Of a DNA stretch of 64,000 nucleotides, positions 9,054 to 17,738 are shown in pieces (the first letter of the stretch is position 1; each line of letters opens with the position of its first letter). The position numbers and the translations under genes are program-made. Under the pieces are notes generated by a model. The model did no database searches, was not told the origin of the DNA, and saw nothing but the letters and a program-made list of their open reading frames with translations. The stretch lies in assembly GCA_043744215.1 (NCBI GenBank), contig JAYTVC010000032.1:12245-76244 (forward strand). Reading direction: 5' to 3'. The DNA comes from JBEEJL01 sp043744215. GTDB lineage: Bacteria; Pseudomonadota; Gammaproteobacteria; Burkholderiales; JBEEJL01.

Positions 9054-9092
9054 CAGTTATTAAAATATTGTTAAAAATCATATAGTTATTGT
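9054..9092. promoter_or_regulatory. AT-rich junction element, near-consensus IHF core
   Basis: The plus strand has AATCATATAGTTA (9076-9088), one mismatch from WATCAANNNNTTR. It fills the gap between the AAA+ ATPase stop and the cpaB start. The orientation relative to transcription is opposite to most other copies. Confidence 0.4.
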
Positions 9093-10415
9093 TCATTCAG
9101 CAGCGAAATAATTATTCCAGGCCCAGTCGAGTTTTTGCGCGCTCATTTCAACGTTGCGGTTTTCGTATAGAGCCAGCTCTTTTAGCTGCCGCAGTAAATC
9201 ACGCGGATAACAGGCCAGCAAAGGCTTGTTTTCCTTGTAATGCCGCTCATGCAGTACATGCGCAAGCGCGTCTTCTGAAAATGGAATATCCAAAGCTTTG
9301 CATTCCTGCATGAACACGGCGCGGTATTGTTCTTCGTTCAACGCGTCGATACGAATCTTGTAACCGAGGCGGCGCAGAAAAGCTTCATCGGCCAATTCTG
9401 CCGGCATTTTGTTGGACGAAAATACGACGGATACATCGAACGGCACGGGGAATTTATAGCCCGTGTGCAGCGACAGAAAATCTATGTGGCGCTCCATCGG
9501 CACGATCCAGCGGTTCATCAGTTCGCGAGGCGACACCATTTGGCGGCCGAGGTCATCGACAATAAAAATGCCGTTGTTGGCTTTGATGTGCGGCGGTGCT
9601 TGATAAAAACGCACGCTGTCGTCGAAGTCGAGATCGAGCATGGAGAGGGTAAGTTCGCCGCCGGTCATCACAACGGGGCGACGGCACAGGGTCCAGCGCA
9701 AGTCCAATGAGTTGTTGCGCTCCAGCCGACCCGACAGCGGCGTCACTTCCGCCAGCGCCTTGTGTGCCATAGGGTCAAAAATTTGTATCACTTCGTTCTC
9801 GACCAGTATCGCGCGGGGCACGGCAATCGTGCCGCTCAACAGCCGCTCTAATTGTTCAGCAATGAATGTTTTGCCCGCGCCGGCAGGTCCGTAAAGAAAC
9901 GTTGCCTTGCGCGAATTCATCGCGGCACCTAGCTGATCCAGGATGCGTTCTTCGAGCACGATGCCATTAAAAGCCCGCTTCATACTCTCGCGGGTAATGC
10001 GTAAACTATTCAGGGACTGGCGCTGGATTTGTGCCGTGTACGCCTTCAGGCTCACGGGCGCGACACCCGCGTACTGGCTTTTGCGCATGTAATCGCCGGC
10101 GCGGTGGCGGCCGGTTTCTGTCAACGCATATTCCTGTTGTCCGCTGGTGCTGCCGCCGCGAACGACTTCGCATAATTTTTCCGAACGCATGAAATCCAGC
10201 GTGCGCTCGAAAAGACTGACGGGAAGTTTGATGTGATGGGAAATGTCGGCAAGCGGAAGTTGCCCACGCAGGAACAAAATTTTTGCGACCAACTCGACCA
10301 GAAACAAAAACGGGAGACCGGATTCTTCAATGGTGCGAGGGGGTGCAGGCAGATAGGCGGCAGTCATATCACTGCTTGGCTCCCTTTCAACTTCTTGTAA
10401 TTCTGGCGCTGACAT
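9093..10415 (-). CDS. AAA+ ATPase with N-terminal winged-helix-like region, in the Tad locus
   Basis: A 440-residue protein. Residues about 30-115 look like a winged-helix domain (hydrophobic helices, then a wing ending in YALTETGRHRA). The AAA+ core has Walker A GPAGAGKT (176-183), Walker B GIFIVDDLGR (282-291) and sensor-like VVFSSN, followed by FLRRLGYKIRID. This is the ATPase fold of MoxR/ClpX-like remodelling enzymes, not of the GspE family. It sits between the prepilin peptidase and cpaB genes, co-directional with the whole locus, yet it is not part of the canonical Tad set. Its function is unknown; regulation or remodelling of the pilus machine is an inference from context. Confidence 0.85.
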   Translation of the reverse strand: MSAPELQEVEREPSSDMTAAYLPAPPRTIEESGLPFLFLVELVAKILFLRGQLPLADISHHIKLPVSLFERTLDFMRSEKLCEVVRGGSTSGQQEYALTETGRHRAGDYMRKSQYAGVAPVSLKAYTAQIQRQSLNSLRITRESMKRAFNGIVLEERILDQLGAAMNSRKATFLYGPAGAGKTFIAEQLERLLSGTIAVPRAILVENEVIQIFDPMAHKALAEVTPLSGRLERNNSLDLRWTLCRRPVVMTGGELTLSMLDLDFDDSVRFYQAPPHIKANNGIFIVDDLGRQMVSPRELMNRWIVPMERHIDFLSLHTGYKFPVPFDVSVVFSSNKMPAELADEAFLRRLGYKIRIDALNEEQYRAVFMQECKALDIPFSEDALAHVLHERHYKENKPLLACYPRDLLRQLKELALYENRNVEMSAQKLDWAWNNYFAAE

Positions 10416-10506
10416 GATGTTCCCTGCTGCGTTGTGCGCTCTTAAAATCTCTTTTGATTAGCCGACGAGTACCCCACATTCACGCGGCGGCCCTATTGTG
10501 ACTGCA

Positions 10507-11121
10507 TTACATAAAACGAATAAGCGGCATATGACCCCTGTATGCCAAAACGATATAGATAAATGTGCCCGAGGCAATCGCGACGGCATAAGGCATTTTC
10601 GCTGCCGAAGGTGGGCCTTCGCTAAAAGTGGGCATTTCATGCAATGCCAATTTGAAATACGAACCTATCGCCATCTGGCGCAAGTTGCTGACCATTTGGA
10701 GGAACACATTTTTTTTCAGCGCCATTAAAACGGCAAGCAGACCGCCTGTAATGAAGGTAAGCAGCACAATGCTGACTATCGCCGTTGGGCTAAAAAATGC
10801 ACCGATCATGGCCATAAGTTTAACATCGCCCGCGCCAAGAGCGCGTAAGGCATAGAAAGGTAGAAGCAGGGCCAGGCCTGTCAGGCAACCGGCGAAGGCT
10901 CTTGTCAGACCGCCCGATTCTACGCCGGCTTCGACGAACGAAAAGGCCTGAGGTGCCAGGAAGCTAAACAACAAACCTGAAAATAAACCGGTCAAAACCA
11001 GTTTATTGGGAATGCGATGGGATTTTAAATCGGACAGCGTCGCGCCAAGCAACAATGACCCAAGCAGCGCAAGGCCGATGTAAGTTGCGAGATTATTGTT
11101 GAGCAAAGTAACAGCGTCCAT
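10507..11121 (-). CDS. tadV: TadV/CpaA-type A24 prepilin peptidase
   Basis: A 204-residue polytopic membrane protein of the type IV prepilin peptidase family. It carries the two catalytic Asp motifs: LSDLKSHRIPNKLV near residue 31 and GAGDVKLMAMIGAFF (GxGD) near residue 99. It lacks the methylase domain, as TadV enzymes do. It cleaves Flp pilins and TadE/F pseudopilins. The ATG has AAGG seven bases upstream. The C-terminus is somewhat longer than in the smallest TadV proteins. It follows the two flp genes, a common arrangement. Confidence 0.92.
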   Translation of the reverse strand: MDAVTLLNNNLATYIGLALLGSLLLGATLSDLKSHRIPNKLVLTGLFSGLLFSFLAPQAFSFVEAGVESGGLTRAFAGCLTGLALLLPFYALRALGAGDVKLMAMIGAFFSPTAIVSIVLLTFITGGLLAVLMALKKNVFLQMVSNLRQMAIGSYFKLALHEMPTFSEGPPSAAKMPYAVAIASGTFIYIVLAYRGHMPLIRFM

Positions 11122-11162
11122 GGTGCTTACCTTGAAATTCTATTGATTGTTTTAATGCAGGC

Positions 11163-11342
11163 CTAGCCCGTGACGCTCTGCATGGCCTCTACTAGTTTGT
11201 CGTAGAAATTCGAGCTCAAATTCGTGCCGATGGCAGTAAGGGCACCGATGATAACGACAGCTATTAGTGCCGCGAGGAGACCATATTCAATCGCAGTGAC
11301 GCCCGATTCGTCTGAAAAAAAATCTTTAGTCAGTAGGTTCAT
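11163..11342 (-). CDS. flp: Flp/Fap-type pilin, copy 1
   Basis: A 59-residue pilin too short for many gene finders. It starts MNLLTKDFFSDESGVTAIEY, with the Flp cleavage/helix signature G-VTAIEYGL (Glu and Tyr of the Flp motif at +5 and +6), followed by a hydrophobic helix (LLAALIAVVIIGALTAIG). GAGGG six bases upstream supports the ATG. It is the structural subunit of the pilus after processing by TadV. It lies 42 bases before tadV and is separated from flp copy 2 by a 10-bp-stem hairpin. Confidence 0.95.
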   Translation of the reverse strand: MNLLTKDFFSDESGVTAIEYGLLAALIAVVIIGALTAIGTNLSSNFYDKLVEAMQSVTG

Positions 11343-11391
11343 AACAAGCCCTCGAAATTCATACTTTGCTTTTATCGATCTAAAGTTACAT

Positions 11392-11419
11392 CCAACCCCG
11401 CCAGTACAAGCGGGGTTGG
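11392..11419 (-). terminator. hairpin between the two flp genes (attenuator-like)
   Basis: A perfect 10-bp stem CCAACCCCGC / GCGGGGTTGG with an 8-base loop lies 13 bases after the stop of flp copy 2. On the transcribed strand no long U tract follows, so it may act as a partial terminator or as a processing/stability hairpin that gives more pilin than downstream mRNA. The stem is seen; its role is inferred. Confidence 0.6.
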
Positions 11420-11432
11420 GTCGCCCAGGTGT

Positions 11433-11606
11433 TTAGCCCGCTGCTGATGATAGCGCAGCTGCAACTTTGTTGAAAATGATGTTCAGTTGTGTACCGGCTG
11501 TCGTCACTGCAGCGATAATCACAATCGCGATCAGTGCTGCAATCAGGCCGTATTCAATTGCGGTTACGCCTTCTTCTTGACGCAGGAAATTCATAATTGC
11601 TTTCAT
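11433..11606 (-). CDS. flp: Flp/Fap-type pilin, copy 2 (first gene of the locus)
   Basis: A 57-residue pilin: MKAIMNFLRQEEGVTAIEYG followed by LIAALIAIVIIAAVTTAGTQ. It has the Flp motif with Glu-Tyr after the Gly cleavage site. The start has an ideal AAGGAG six bases upstream. As the first gene in transcription order, followed by a stable hairpin, it is probably the major, highly expressed pilin. It differs from copy 1 mainly before the cleavage site and at the C-terminus. Confidence 0.95.
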   Translation of the reverse strand: MKAIMNFLRQEEGVTAIEYGLIAALIAIVIIAAVTTAGTQLNIIFNKVAAALSSAAG

Positions 11607-12207
11607 GTGCTGCTCCTTAAAAATGAGTGGAATAAATTTACTGCACTGTACTGCGCCGTCCGCGGATTGATGCTAGATGGCGATCCTCCCAGTGCGTTGT
11701 TTTGAACTGAAAAGCCCCCGCGTGTTGTCTTTATAGTACGAATCTTTACAATTTGATATCAGTGTTTGTCCTACAGACGTACAGGGTATGGACATGTTTT
11801 TTTACTCTAAAAATCGTCCACTAGGCACGCAAAAATTGATATTATTCAATAGGTTGCAGCGCGAAACTTTTTTACTATTTCCCGCTGCAAATTAAAAATC
11901 TACGTATAAGCACTCTGCAAAATACAGTGTTACCCCACCGGAAAATATCCGTGTTTACCCTACAAAAATTACGCAGAAAAAATAAAACTTCCGCAGAGAG
12001 AACGATTCGATTTTTATTTGGGCAGGCAAGCGGTTTTCTTGCTGTGTAGGGCAACATTTTGTTGCGGTGCATTTTTGACAGACATGCGGCGTTGCAAAAT
12101 TATTTTGTTATCTGAACTTCGTGCGTGTAATCGATTGCCGGCAAGAGATTTGCAAGCGTAACGCCGGCTAGAGATGGCCGACCTTCGGCCGGGAAAGGCG
12201 GGGAGGT
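11607..12207. other. gene-free spacer upstream of the flp operon
   Basis: About 600 bases with no credible gene. It is AT-rich in 11720-12020 and should hold the promoter of the minus-strand pilus locus. A TATAAA-like -10 occurs on the minus strand around 11730, but no convincing -35 accompanies it, so I do not call a promoter. The right end abuts the broken VWA copy. Confidence 0.5.
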
Positions 12208-12640
12208 TTACTTGCTCAGCAATTTCATCGCTTGCTCCAGCCCCGTTACCGTGAGCGGGAACATGCGCTGGTTCATCAGTTGCTGGATAATTTTGACGGA
12301 AGACGAATATTGCCAATGGGTGTCGGGCACCGGGTTGAGCCAGGCCGCGTGTTTGAAGTGATCGGTCAAGCGCTTCAACCACACCAAGCCGGCTTCTTCG
12401 TTTATGTGCTCGACACTGCCGCCTGGTTCGACAATTTCATAGGGGCTCATGGTGGCGTCGCCGACAAAGATTAATTTATAGTCGGGGCCGAATTTGTGGA
12501 TCGGGCCGAACACCGGACAGCATTGGCAAAGGCGATGATTATATTTTCACTTCGCTTTAGAAATAAAGTTGCGGAAGTATTAAGTGTTCGATGTGTTTCG
12601 GTTCTACCTTCACCGCCGAGAACCATTCTTCGCACGTCAT
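12208..12640 (-). pseudogene. broken partial copy of the COG3825 VWA gene
   Basis: This is a remnant of the gene found intact at 19173-20348. Positions 12281-12498 match 19246-19463 with only two mismatches in 218 bases. The C-terminal coding part (12221-12280) is clearly more diverged, roughly three quarters identical. Upstream of 12500 the homology continues only as degenerate sequence: MTCEEWFSAVKVEPKHIEH from 12640 resembles EELFSAVKSELKHLEY of the intact protein, then hits a stop and frame changes. The N-terminal half and MIDAS region are absent. This mosaic of old decay and near-identity suggests gene conversion or recombination with the intact copy. Confidence 0.88.
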
Positions 12641-12676
12641 ACTTGTGATAGGCAAGAGGTTGTTGTATGCTAATTT

Positions 12677-13054
12677 ATGATTTATATAAAACTATTGCTT
12701 GCTTTTGTTTTGTGCTTTTTGCAAGGGTGCGCACCGCTGCTGCATGCCCATACCGATGGCATGAATAACAGCGGCGTTCATTTCCATGTAACAACCCTTT
12801 CGACTTCCGTATTTGATTCTGCTATCGCCTGTCGCGCCACGCCGCACGAGTCACCTGCGATAGGCATGAGTAGTTCGAATAAAGGGGCTGATAAGCCTCT
12901 TGCATTGGATCAAGCGTACTTAGTACTAGTATCCCAGCTTGAACAGTGCAGTGCCTTAGCACTTCGCCAGAGTTACCTGGAATCCACCATTAAGGCCCCA
13001 TCATCTAATCTGTTGCGCCCTCCCTCCCACGCTCCACCCCCTCTCGCAAGCTAA
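12677..13054 (+). CDS. small secreted/lipoprotein-like protein at the head of the metal efflux operon
   Basis: A 125-residue protein with an N-terminal signal (IKLLLAFVLCFLQGC, lipobox-like Cys at 18), then a His-containing stretch HAHTDGMNNSGVHFH and a C-terminal tail PPSHAPPPLAS. Small His-bearing periplasmic proteins often lead heavy-metal RND operons in betaproteobacteria, so a metal-sensing or metal-buffering role is plausible. No strong ribosome site is seen at this ATG, and the spacing from an upstream AGAGG is long. I do not recognise a named family with certainty. Confidence 0.55.
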   Translation: MIYIKLLLAFVLCFLQGCAPLLHAHTDGMNNSGVHFHVTTLSTSVFDSAIACRATPHESPAIGMSSSNKGADKPLALDQAYLVLVSQLEQCSALALRQSYLESTIKAPSSNLLRPPSHAPPPLAS

Positions 13055-13222
13055 ATAGTCGATTGCTTTTTCGGACGCTGTCGTTTTTTAATATCGCCCA
13101 CGGCATGTAGGCATTTAGGCTATTTAGAAATCTAGTACGGTCATTATCCGCGCTCGCGCCATGCTCGCGATGTCCGCTGCAGCAGCTAAACCGCCCATGT
13201 ATATTGGTTTCCGGGAGATACA

Positions 13223-14320
13223 ATGAAATTACGAATAGTAGTGGCACTTATTGTCTGGTCACTTGCGTTTAGCAAAGCCTATGCCGTTGAAGAAATAAAG
13301 CTTTCGCAGGCGCAAATACAGGCGCTGGGCGTAGAAACAATCAGAATCATGCCCGCTGCATCGTCGAAAGTTGAAGGGCTTTCTGCCTTGGTAGTTGTGC
13401 CACCGGGCAAGGTGCAGCTAGTTACTGCGCCTGTGGCGGGACTGGTGCAGTTTATCGGTATCGCGGCAAACGAAAGCGTGACCAAAAGAAAAGTAATTGC
13501 GCGACTGGAAAGCCCCGGGTTGCTCGAAATGCAACGCACTTTCTTGCAGGCAAGTACCCAAGCGCAGCTTGCACAAGAGACTGCCGGGCGCGAACAGGCA
13601 CTGTATCTTGAAGGCATTATTCCAGAAAGCCGCTTCGCAGCCAGCCGAAGTGCGAATTACGATGCGCAGGCGCAGGTACTGGAGCGGCGCGCATCACTTT
13701 CTCTCGCAGGAATGTCCGACACTGCAATCAATGCACTCGAAAAGAATCGTAAATATTCCAGCAAAGTCGAAATCACCGCGCCAGCGGATGGCGTGATCAT
13801 CGAACAGATGGTGACGTTAGGACAACGCCTTGATACCAGCACGCCTATGTTCAAGATTGCGGACTTATCAAGACTTTGGCTTGAAATCCAACTCCCAGCG
13901 CGCCGCATTTCGGAGGTGACGCCAAATTCACGAGTGAATGTTTCCGCCTTCGGTACGACTGCAAAGTTAATTTCAACTGGCAGACGCGTAGATTCAGCTA
14001 ACCAAACTGTGACGCTGCGCGCAGAAATTACAGAGAGCCGTGTGCAATTGCGGCCAGGACAGTTCGTCGAGGCAGATATCGAAATCGCGGCGACCAACAA
14101 TGCCAAGGAGTGGAAATTGCCAATAGGGGCGTTGTTGCGGCAACAAGACCGCACCTTCGTGTTCGTCCAGACCCCAACTGGATTTCGCGCGGTGGCAGTG
14201 GAAGTGGCTAACGAAACGGCGCAAGCAGCCATACTTAAAACGGAGTTTAAGGGAGACGAACAAATAGTTGTACGTGGTACGGCCGGCCTAAAAGCCCTCT
14301 GGCAAAACACAGGAGGCTGA
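13223..14320 (+). CDS. CzcB-like periplasmic adaptor of a heavy-metal RND efflux pump
   Basis: A 365-residue membrane-fusion protein. It has a signal peptide (about 1-21), a lipoyl/barrel-sandwich region (APVAGLVQFIGIAANESVTK, later ITAPADGVIIEQMV), an alpha-helical hairpin and a beta-barrel domain (RLWLEIQLPARRISEV). It bridges the inner-membrane pump and outer-membrane factor in the periplasm. It lacks an extended His-rich metal-binding N-terminus, so metal specificity cannot be assigned. GGGAGA lies four bases before the ATG. It is followed by the pump gene after eight bases. Confidence 0.92.
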   Translation: MKLRIVVALIVWSLAFSKAYAVEEIKLSQAQIQALGVETIRIMPAASSKVEGLSALVVVPPGKVQLVTAPVAGLVQFIGIAANESVTKRKVIARLESPGLLEMQRTFLQASTQAQLAQETAGREQALYLEGIIPESRFAASRSANYDAQAQVLERRASLSLAGMSDTAINALEKNRKYSSKVEITAPADGVIIEQMVTLGQRLDTSTPMFKIADLSRLWLEIQLPARRISEVTPNSRVNVSAFGTTAKLISTGRRVDSANQTVTLRAEITESRVQLRPGQFVEADIEIAATNNAKEWKLPIGALLRQQDRTFVFVQTPTGFRAVAVEVANETAQAAILKTEFKGDEQIVVRGTAGLKALWQNTGG

Positions 14321-14328
14321 GGATAAGC

Positions 14329-17300
14329 ATGCTAAACCGCATAATTGAATTTTCTCTCACCCAGCGTTTATTGATGCTGGTACTCACGGCGCTGCTGATT
14401 GGTGCCGGCATTTACTCATTTAATAACGTCGCTATTGATGCATTTCCGGATGTGTCCACCACTCAAGTCAAAGTGATCATGAAAGCGCCGGGCATGACGC
14501 CAGAAGAAGTCGAGGCGCGCATCACCATGCCAATCGAAGGCGAGATGCTCGGCATCCCGCACCAAAGCATGCTGCGCTCAGTTTCCAAATATGCCCTCGC
14601 CGACATCACAATTGATTTCGCCGACGGTACAGATATTTACTGGGCGCGGCAACAGGTTGCCGAAAGGTTAAATGCGGTTACAGACCAATTACCGCAGGGC
14701 ATTTCCGGCGGCCTCGCTCCAATAACGACGCCCCTCAGCGAGATGATGATGTTCACAATTGAAGGAGGCGATCTGACGCTGGCCGAGCGGCGCAGTTTGC
14801 TTGATTGGGTCATTCGTCCTGCGCTGCGTACTTTGCCCGGTGTGGCGGAAGTGAATGCGCTTGGCGGGCAAATGCGTACTTTCGAAGTCGTGCCAGACCA
14901 GGCTTCTCTGAATGCTCGTGGCCTCACGCTCGCCCAGTTGCAGCAAGCCTTGGAAAGTAATAATCGTAATGACGGGGCTGGCCGCCTGCTGGAGGGCGAA
15001 GAAACGCTTTTGGTGCGCACAGAGGGCAGGGTAAAAAATGAGGATGACTTGGGTGCAATAGTGGTTACCAGCCGCGATGGTAATCCCGTCCGCGTCGCCG
15101 ACGTTGCCAAAGTGCGTATTGGCAGTATGACTCGATACGGTGCTGTCACAAAGGACGGTAAAGGCGAAGTGGTGCAGGGCTTGATTTTGGGGCTGCGCGG
15201 TGCCAATGCACAGCAAATTGTAAACGGCGTGAAAGCCAAGCTGGCTGAGCTGACGCCAAGTTTTCCGAAAGGCGTAACGGCACAACTTTTTTATGATCGG
15301 AGTAACCTCGTCGAACGCGCGGTTGCGACAGTCTCCAAGGCGCTCAGTGAGGCGATAGTGCTAGTGGTGGTTTTGTTAGTGCTGTTTCTCGGAAACCTGC
15401 GCGCTGCATTTGTCGCCTCAATGATTTTACCGCTCGCGGCGTTTACTACTTTCATACTCATGCATTGGGTTGGTATGTCCGCTAACCTAATGAGTCTGGG
15501 CGGCTTAGCTATTGCGATAGGCATGTTAGTTGATTCGACAGTAGTGGTGATTGAAAATGTGCAAAGCCGAATGGCGAGTGGAAACGACAAAGTTCCGCGA
15601 TTGCATGCGCTATATCGTGCAGTGAGCGAAGTGGCAACACCCGTCGCTTCGGGAATCATTATCATCATTATTGTATTCCTTCCGCTATTGACCCTGCAGG
15701 GACTGGAAGGAAAATTATTTGTGCCTGTGGCTTTAACTATCGTATTTGCGCTTTCCGGGTCGCTGATATTGTCGCTGACCGTCATACCTGTCATGGCTTC
15801 ATACCTGATGGGGCGGACAGCGCACCAAGAGCCGTGGATCGCGCGCAAGGCAGCGGCGATCTACATACCGGCGTTAAAGTGGTCGCTTGACCATGGCAAG
15901 ATTGTGTCGCTTGTCGCAATCATGGCTTTGGCCGTAAGTGGGGTAATCTACACCTTGATTGGTAAGACCTTCATGCCAACCATGGATGAAGGTGATTTGA
16001 TCATGCAGGTTGAGATGTTACCTTCGATAAGTCTTCATGAAGCAGTTGAAATGAACCTGCGGCTTCAGCGGCAAATTATGAAAGAAGTGCCGGAAATAAA
16101 AAGCATTGTTGCGCGCGCTGGCTCCGACGAACTCGGGCTGGATCCAATGGGCCTGAATCAGACTGACACATTCCTCGTCCTCAAACCCCAGACACAATGG
16201 CGCGTACCTGACAAAGAATGGTTGAAGGAGCAATTGCGCAAGATTGCAGAGCGATTTCCTGGGATTACGTATAGCTTTACCCAGCCGATTGATATGCGCG
16301 TTTCGGAGATGCTTACCGGTGTACGCGGTGATTTGGCGGTCAAGGTATTTGGTCCCGAATTGGGCGAACTGAACCAAATCGCGACCAAGATTGAGACGAC
16401 GCTGCGCGCAGTGGCCGGAAGTGAAGAAGTCTTTACATTGAAAAACGAAGGGGTGCAATACCTGCAAGTCGAGGTTGACAGGCTCGCGGCCGGCCGCTTC
16501 GGCTTGAACGTTGACGATATCGCCGCAAATCTGCGTGCACAACTCGAGGGTCGCCCGCTTGGTGTCGTGCTGGAGGGCGGACGGCGAACTCCCTTACTGC
16601 TGCGTGGTGACGATGCTTTGCGCAGCTCCCCCGCGATGTTTGCCAGCCTGCGCATAATGTTGCCCAGCGGCACCACGATTCCTCTTGCAGACGTCGCGAA
16701 ACTGAAACGCATCGACGGGCCAGTCAAAGTGGACCGAGAGAGCGGCAAGCGCATGGTGGTGGTGCAAGCTAACGTCCGAGGCCGCGACCTGGTTGGTTAC
16801 GTCGAAGAGGCAAAGCGGGCGGTTGCGCAAAATGTGACATTGCCTGCAGGCTACCGAACCGAATGGGGCGGCCAGTTTGAGAATCAGCAGCGTGCAGCAA
16901 AGCGACTGGCGCTGGTTGTGCCCATCTCACTCGGGCTTATTTTCCTATTGTTATTCGCAACCTTTGGTTCAGTACGGCAAGCCATACTGGTATTGAGTAT
17001 TATCCCGTTTGCATTGATTGGCGGGGTATTTGCGTTGTGGTTATCGCGCGAATATCTTTCAGTACCGGCTTCAGTCGGGTTTATCGCATTGCTGGGCATT
17101 GCGGTGCTGAATGGCGTGATGATGCTGACTTATTTCAATCAGCTATACGCAGAAGGTATGCCAATCGGCCGCATAGTAATCGAAGGCGCGAAGCGCAGGC
17201 TGCGGCCTGTGTTGATGACGGCCAGCATTGCTGGATTTGGCTTGGTGCCGCTGTTGTTTGCCAGCGGGCCAGGGTCTGAAATCCAAAAACCGCTGGCAAT

Positions 17301-17418
17301 TGTGGTGATTGGCGGATTAGTCAGCTCAACACTATTCACTTTAATCTTATTGCCAGTGTTATATCGGCGTTTCGGTGTAAGCCGCCCGTCGGGTGATGCA
17401 CGGTTTAGGGAAAATTAA
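14329..17418 (+). CDS. CzcA/CusA-family heavy-metal RND efflux pump
   Basis: A 1029-residue inner-membrane proton-driven pump of the HME-RND family. N-terminal MLNRIIEFSLTQRLLMLVL and AIDAFPDVSTTQVKV are typical (DxxPD-ST motif). TM4 carries GMLVDSTVVVIENV with the proton-relay Asp. Further signatures are TFMPTMDEGDLIMQ, RSGxxELGLDP-like GSDELGLDPMGLNQTD, and GIAVLNGVMMLTY near the C-terminus. The TM4 motif lacks the second Asp found in classical CzcA, so zinc/cobalt/cadmium specificity should not be assumed. The stop overlaps the next start by one base. Confidence 0.95.
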   Translation: MLNRIIEFSLTQRLLMLVLTALLIGAGIYSFNNVAIDAFPDVSTTQVKVIMKAPGMTPEEVEARITMPIEGEMLGIPHQSMLRSVSKYALADITIDFADGTDIYWARQQVAERLNAVTDQLPQGISGGLAPITTPLSEMMMFTIEGGDLTLAERRSLLDWVIRPALRTLPGVAEVNALGGQMRTFEVVPDQASLNARGLTLAQLQQALESNNRNDGAGRLLEGEETLLVRTEGRVKNEDDLGAIVVTSRDGNPVRVADVAKVRIGSMTRYGAVTKDGKGEVVQGLILGLRGANAQQIVNGVKAKLAELTPSFPKGVTAQLFYDRSNLVERAVATVSKALSEAIVLVVVLLVLFLGNLRAAFVASMILPLAAFTTFILMHWVGMSANLMSLGGLAIAIGMLVDSTVVVIENVQSRMASGNDKVPRLHALYRAVSEVATPVASGIIIIIIVFLPLLTLQGLEGKLFVPVALTIVFALSGSLILSLTVIPVMASYLMGRTAHQEPWIARKAAAIYIPALKWSLDHGKIVSLVAIMALAVSGVIYTLIGKTFMPTMDEGDLIMQVEMLPSISLHEAVEMNLRLQRQIMKEVPEIKSIVARAGSDELGLDPMGLNQTDTFLVLKPQTQWRVPDKEWLKEQLRKIAERFPGITYSFTQPIDMRVSEMLTGVRGDLAVKVFGPELGELNQIATKIETTLRAVAGSEEVFTLKNEGVQYLQVEVDRLAAGRFGLNVDDIAANLRAQLEGRPLGVVLEGGRRTPLLLRGDDALRSSPAMFASLRIMLPSGTTIPLADVAKLKRIDGPVKVDRESGKRMVVVQANVRGRDLVGYVEEAKRAVAQNVTLPAGYRTEWGGQFENQQRAAKRLALVVPISLGLIFLLLFATFGSVRQAILVLSIIPFALIGGVFALWLSREYLSVPASVGFIALLGIAVLNGVMMLTYFNQLYAEGMPIGRIVIEGAKRRLRPVLMTASIAGFGLVPLLFASGPGSEIQKPLAIVVIGGLVSSTLFTLILLPVLYRRFGVSRPSGDARFREN

Positions 17419-17738
17419 TGGACCAACAGAAACCGCTCAACTGCTTATTAACAATAGTCGTACCCAAGGCGCTGGAAGAACAGTTGATCGACCAACTGCT
17501 CGAGCGTCCCGATTGGGTTGTCGGCTTTACTTCATACCGCGTCGAGGGGCATGGGTCGGCTGTAAAGCATCATAGCCTTGCTGAAGAAGTGCGTGGCCGA
17601 TCAGCGCGCTTGCAGGTACAGATGGTAATGAATACCGATGATGCCGATCTGCTCATACGCCAATTACGCATAGATTTGCCAAATCCCGAAGTTGTTTATT
17701 GGAAGGCGCTAATCGCTGAGTTTGGAGATTTTGCATGA
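17418..17738 (+). CDS. DUF3240-type small protein of metal efflux operons
   Basis: A 106-residue cytoplasmic protein with MDQQKPLNCLLTIVVPKALE and later FTSYRVEGHGSAVKHHSLAE. This matches the DUF3240 family, a PII-like (ferredoxin-like fold) group coded with CzcA-type pumps. A role in sensing or tuning the pump is plausible but unproven. It is translationally coupled on both sides: one base of overlap with the pump stop and four bases (ATGA) with the outer-membrane gene. Confidence 0.85.
   Translation: MDQQKPLNCLLTIVVPKALEEQLIDQLLERPDWVVGFTSYRVEGHGSAVKHHSLAEEVRGRSARLQVQMVMNTDDADLLIRQLRIDLPNPEVVYWKALIAEFGDFA

Noticed and set aside
11720..11745. Sigma-70 promoter for the flp operon
   Set aside because: A TATAAA-like -10 is visible on the minus strand but no acceptable -35 lies at the right distance.
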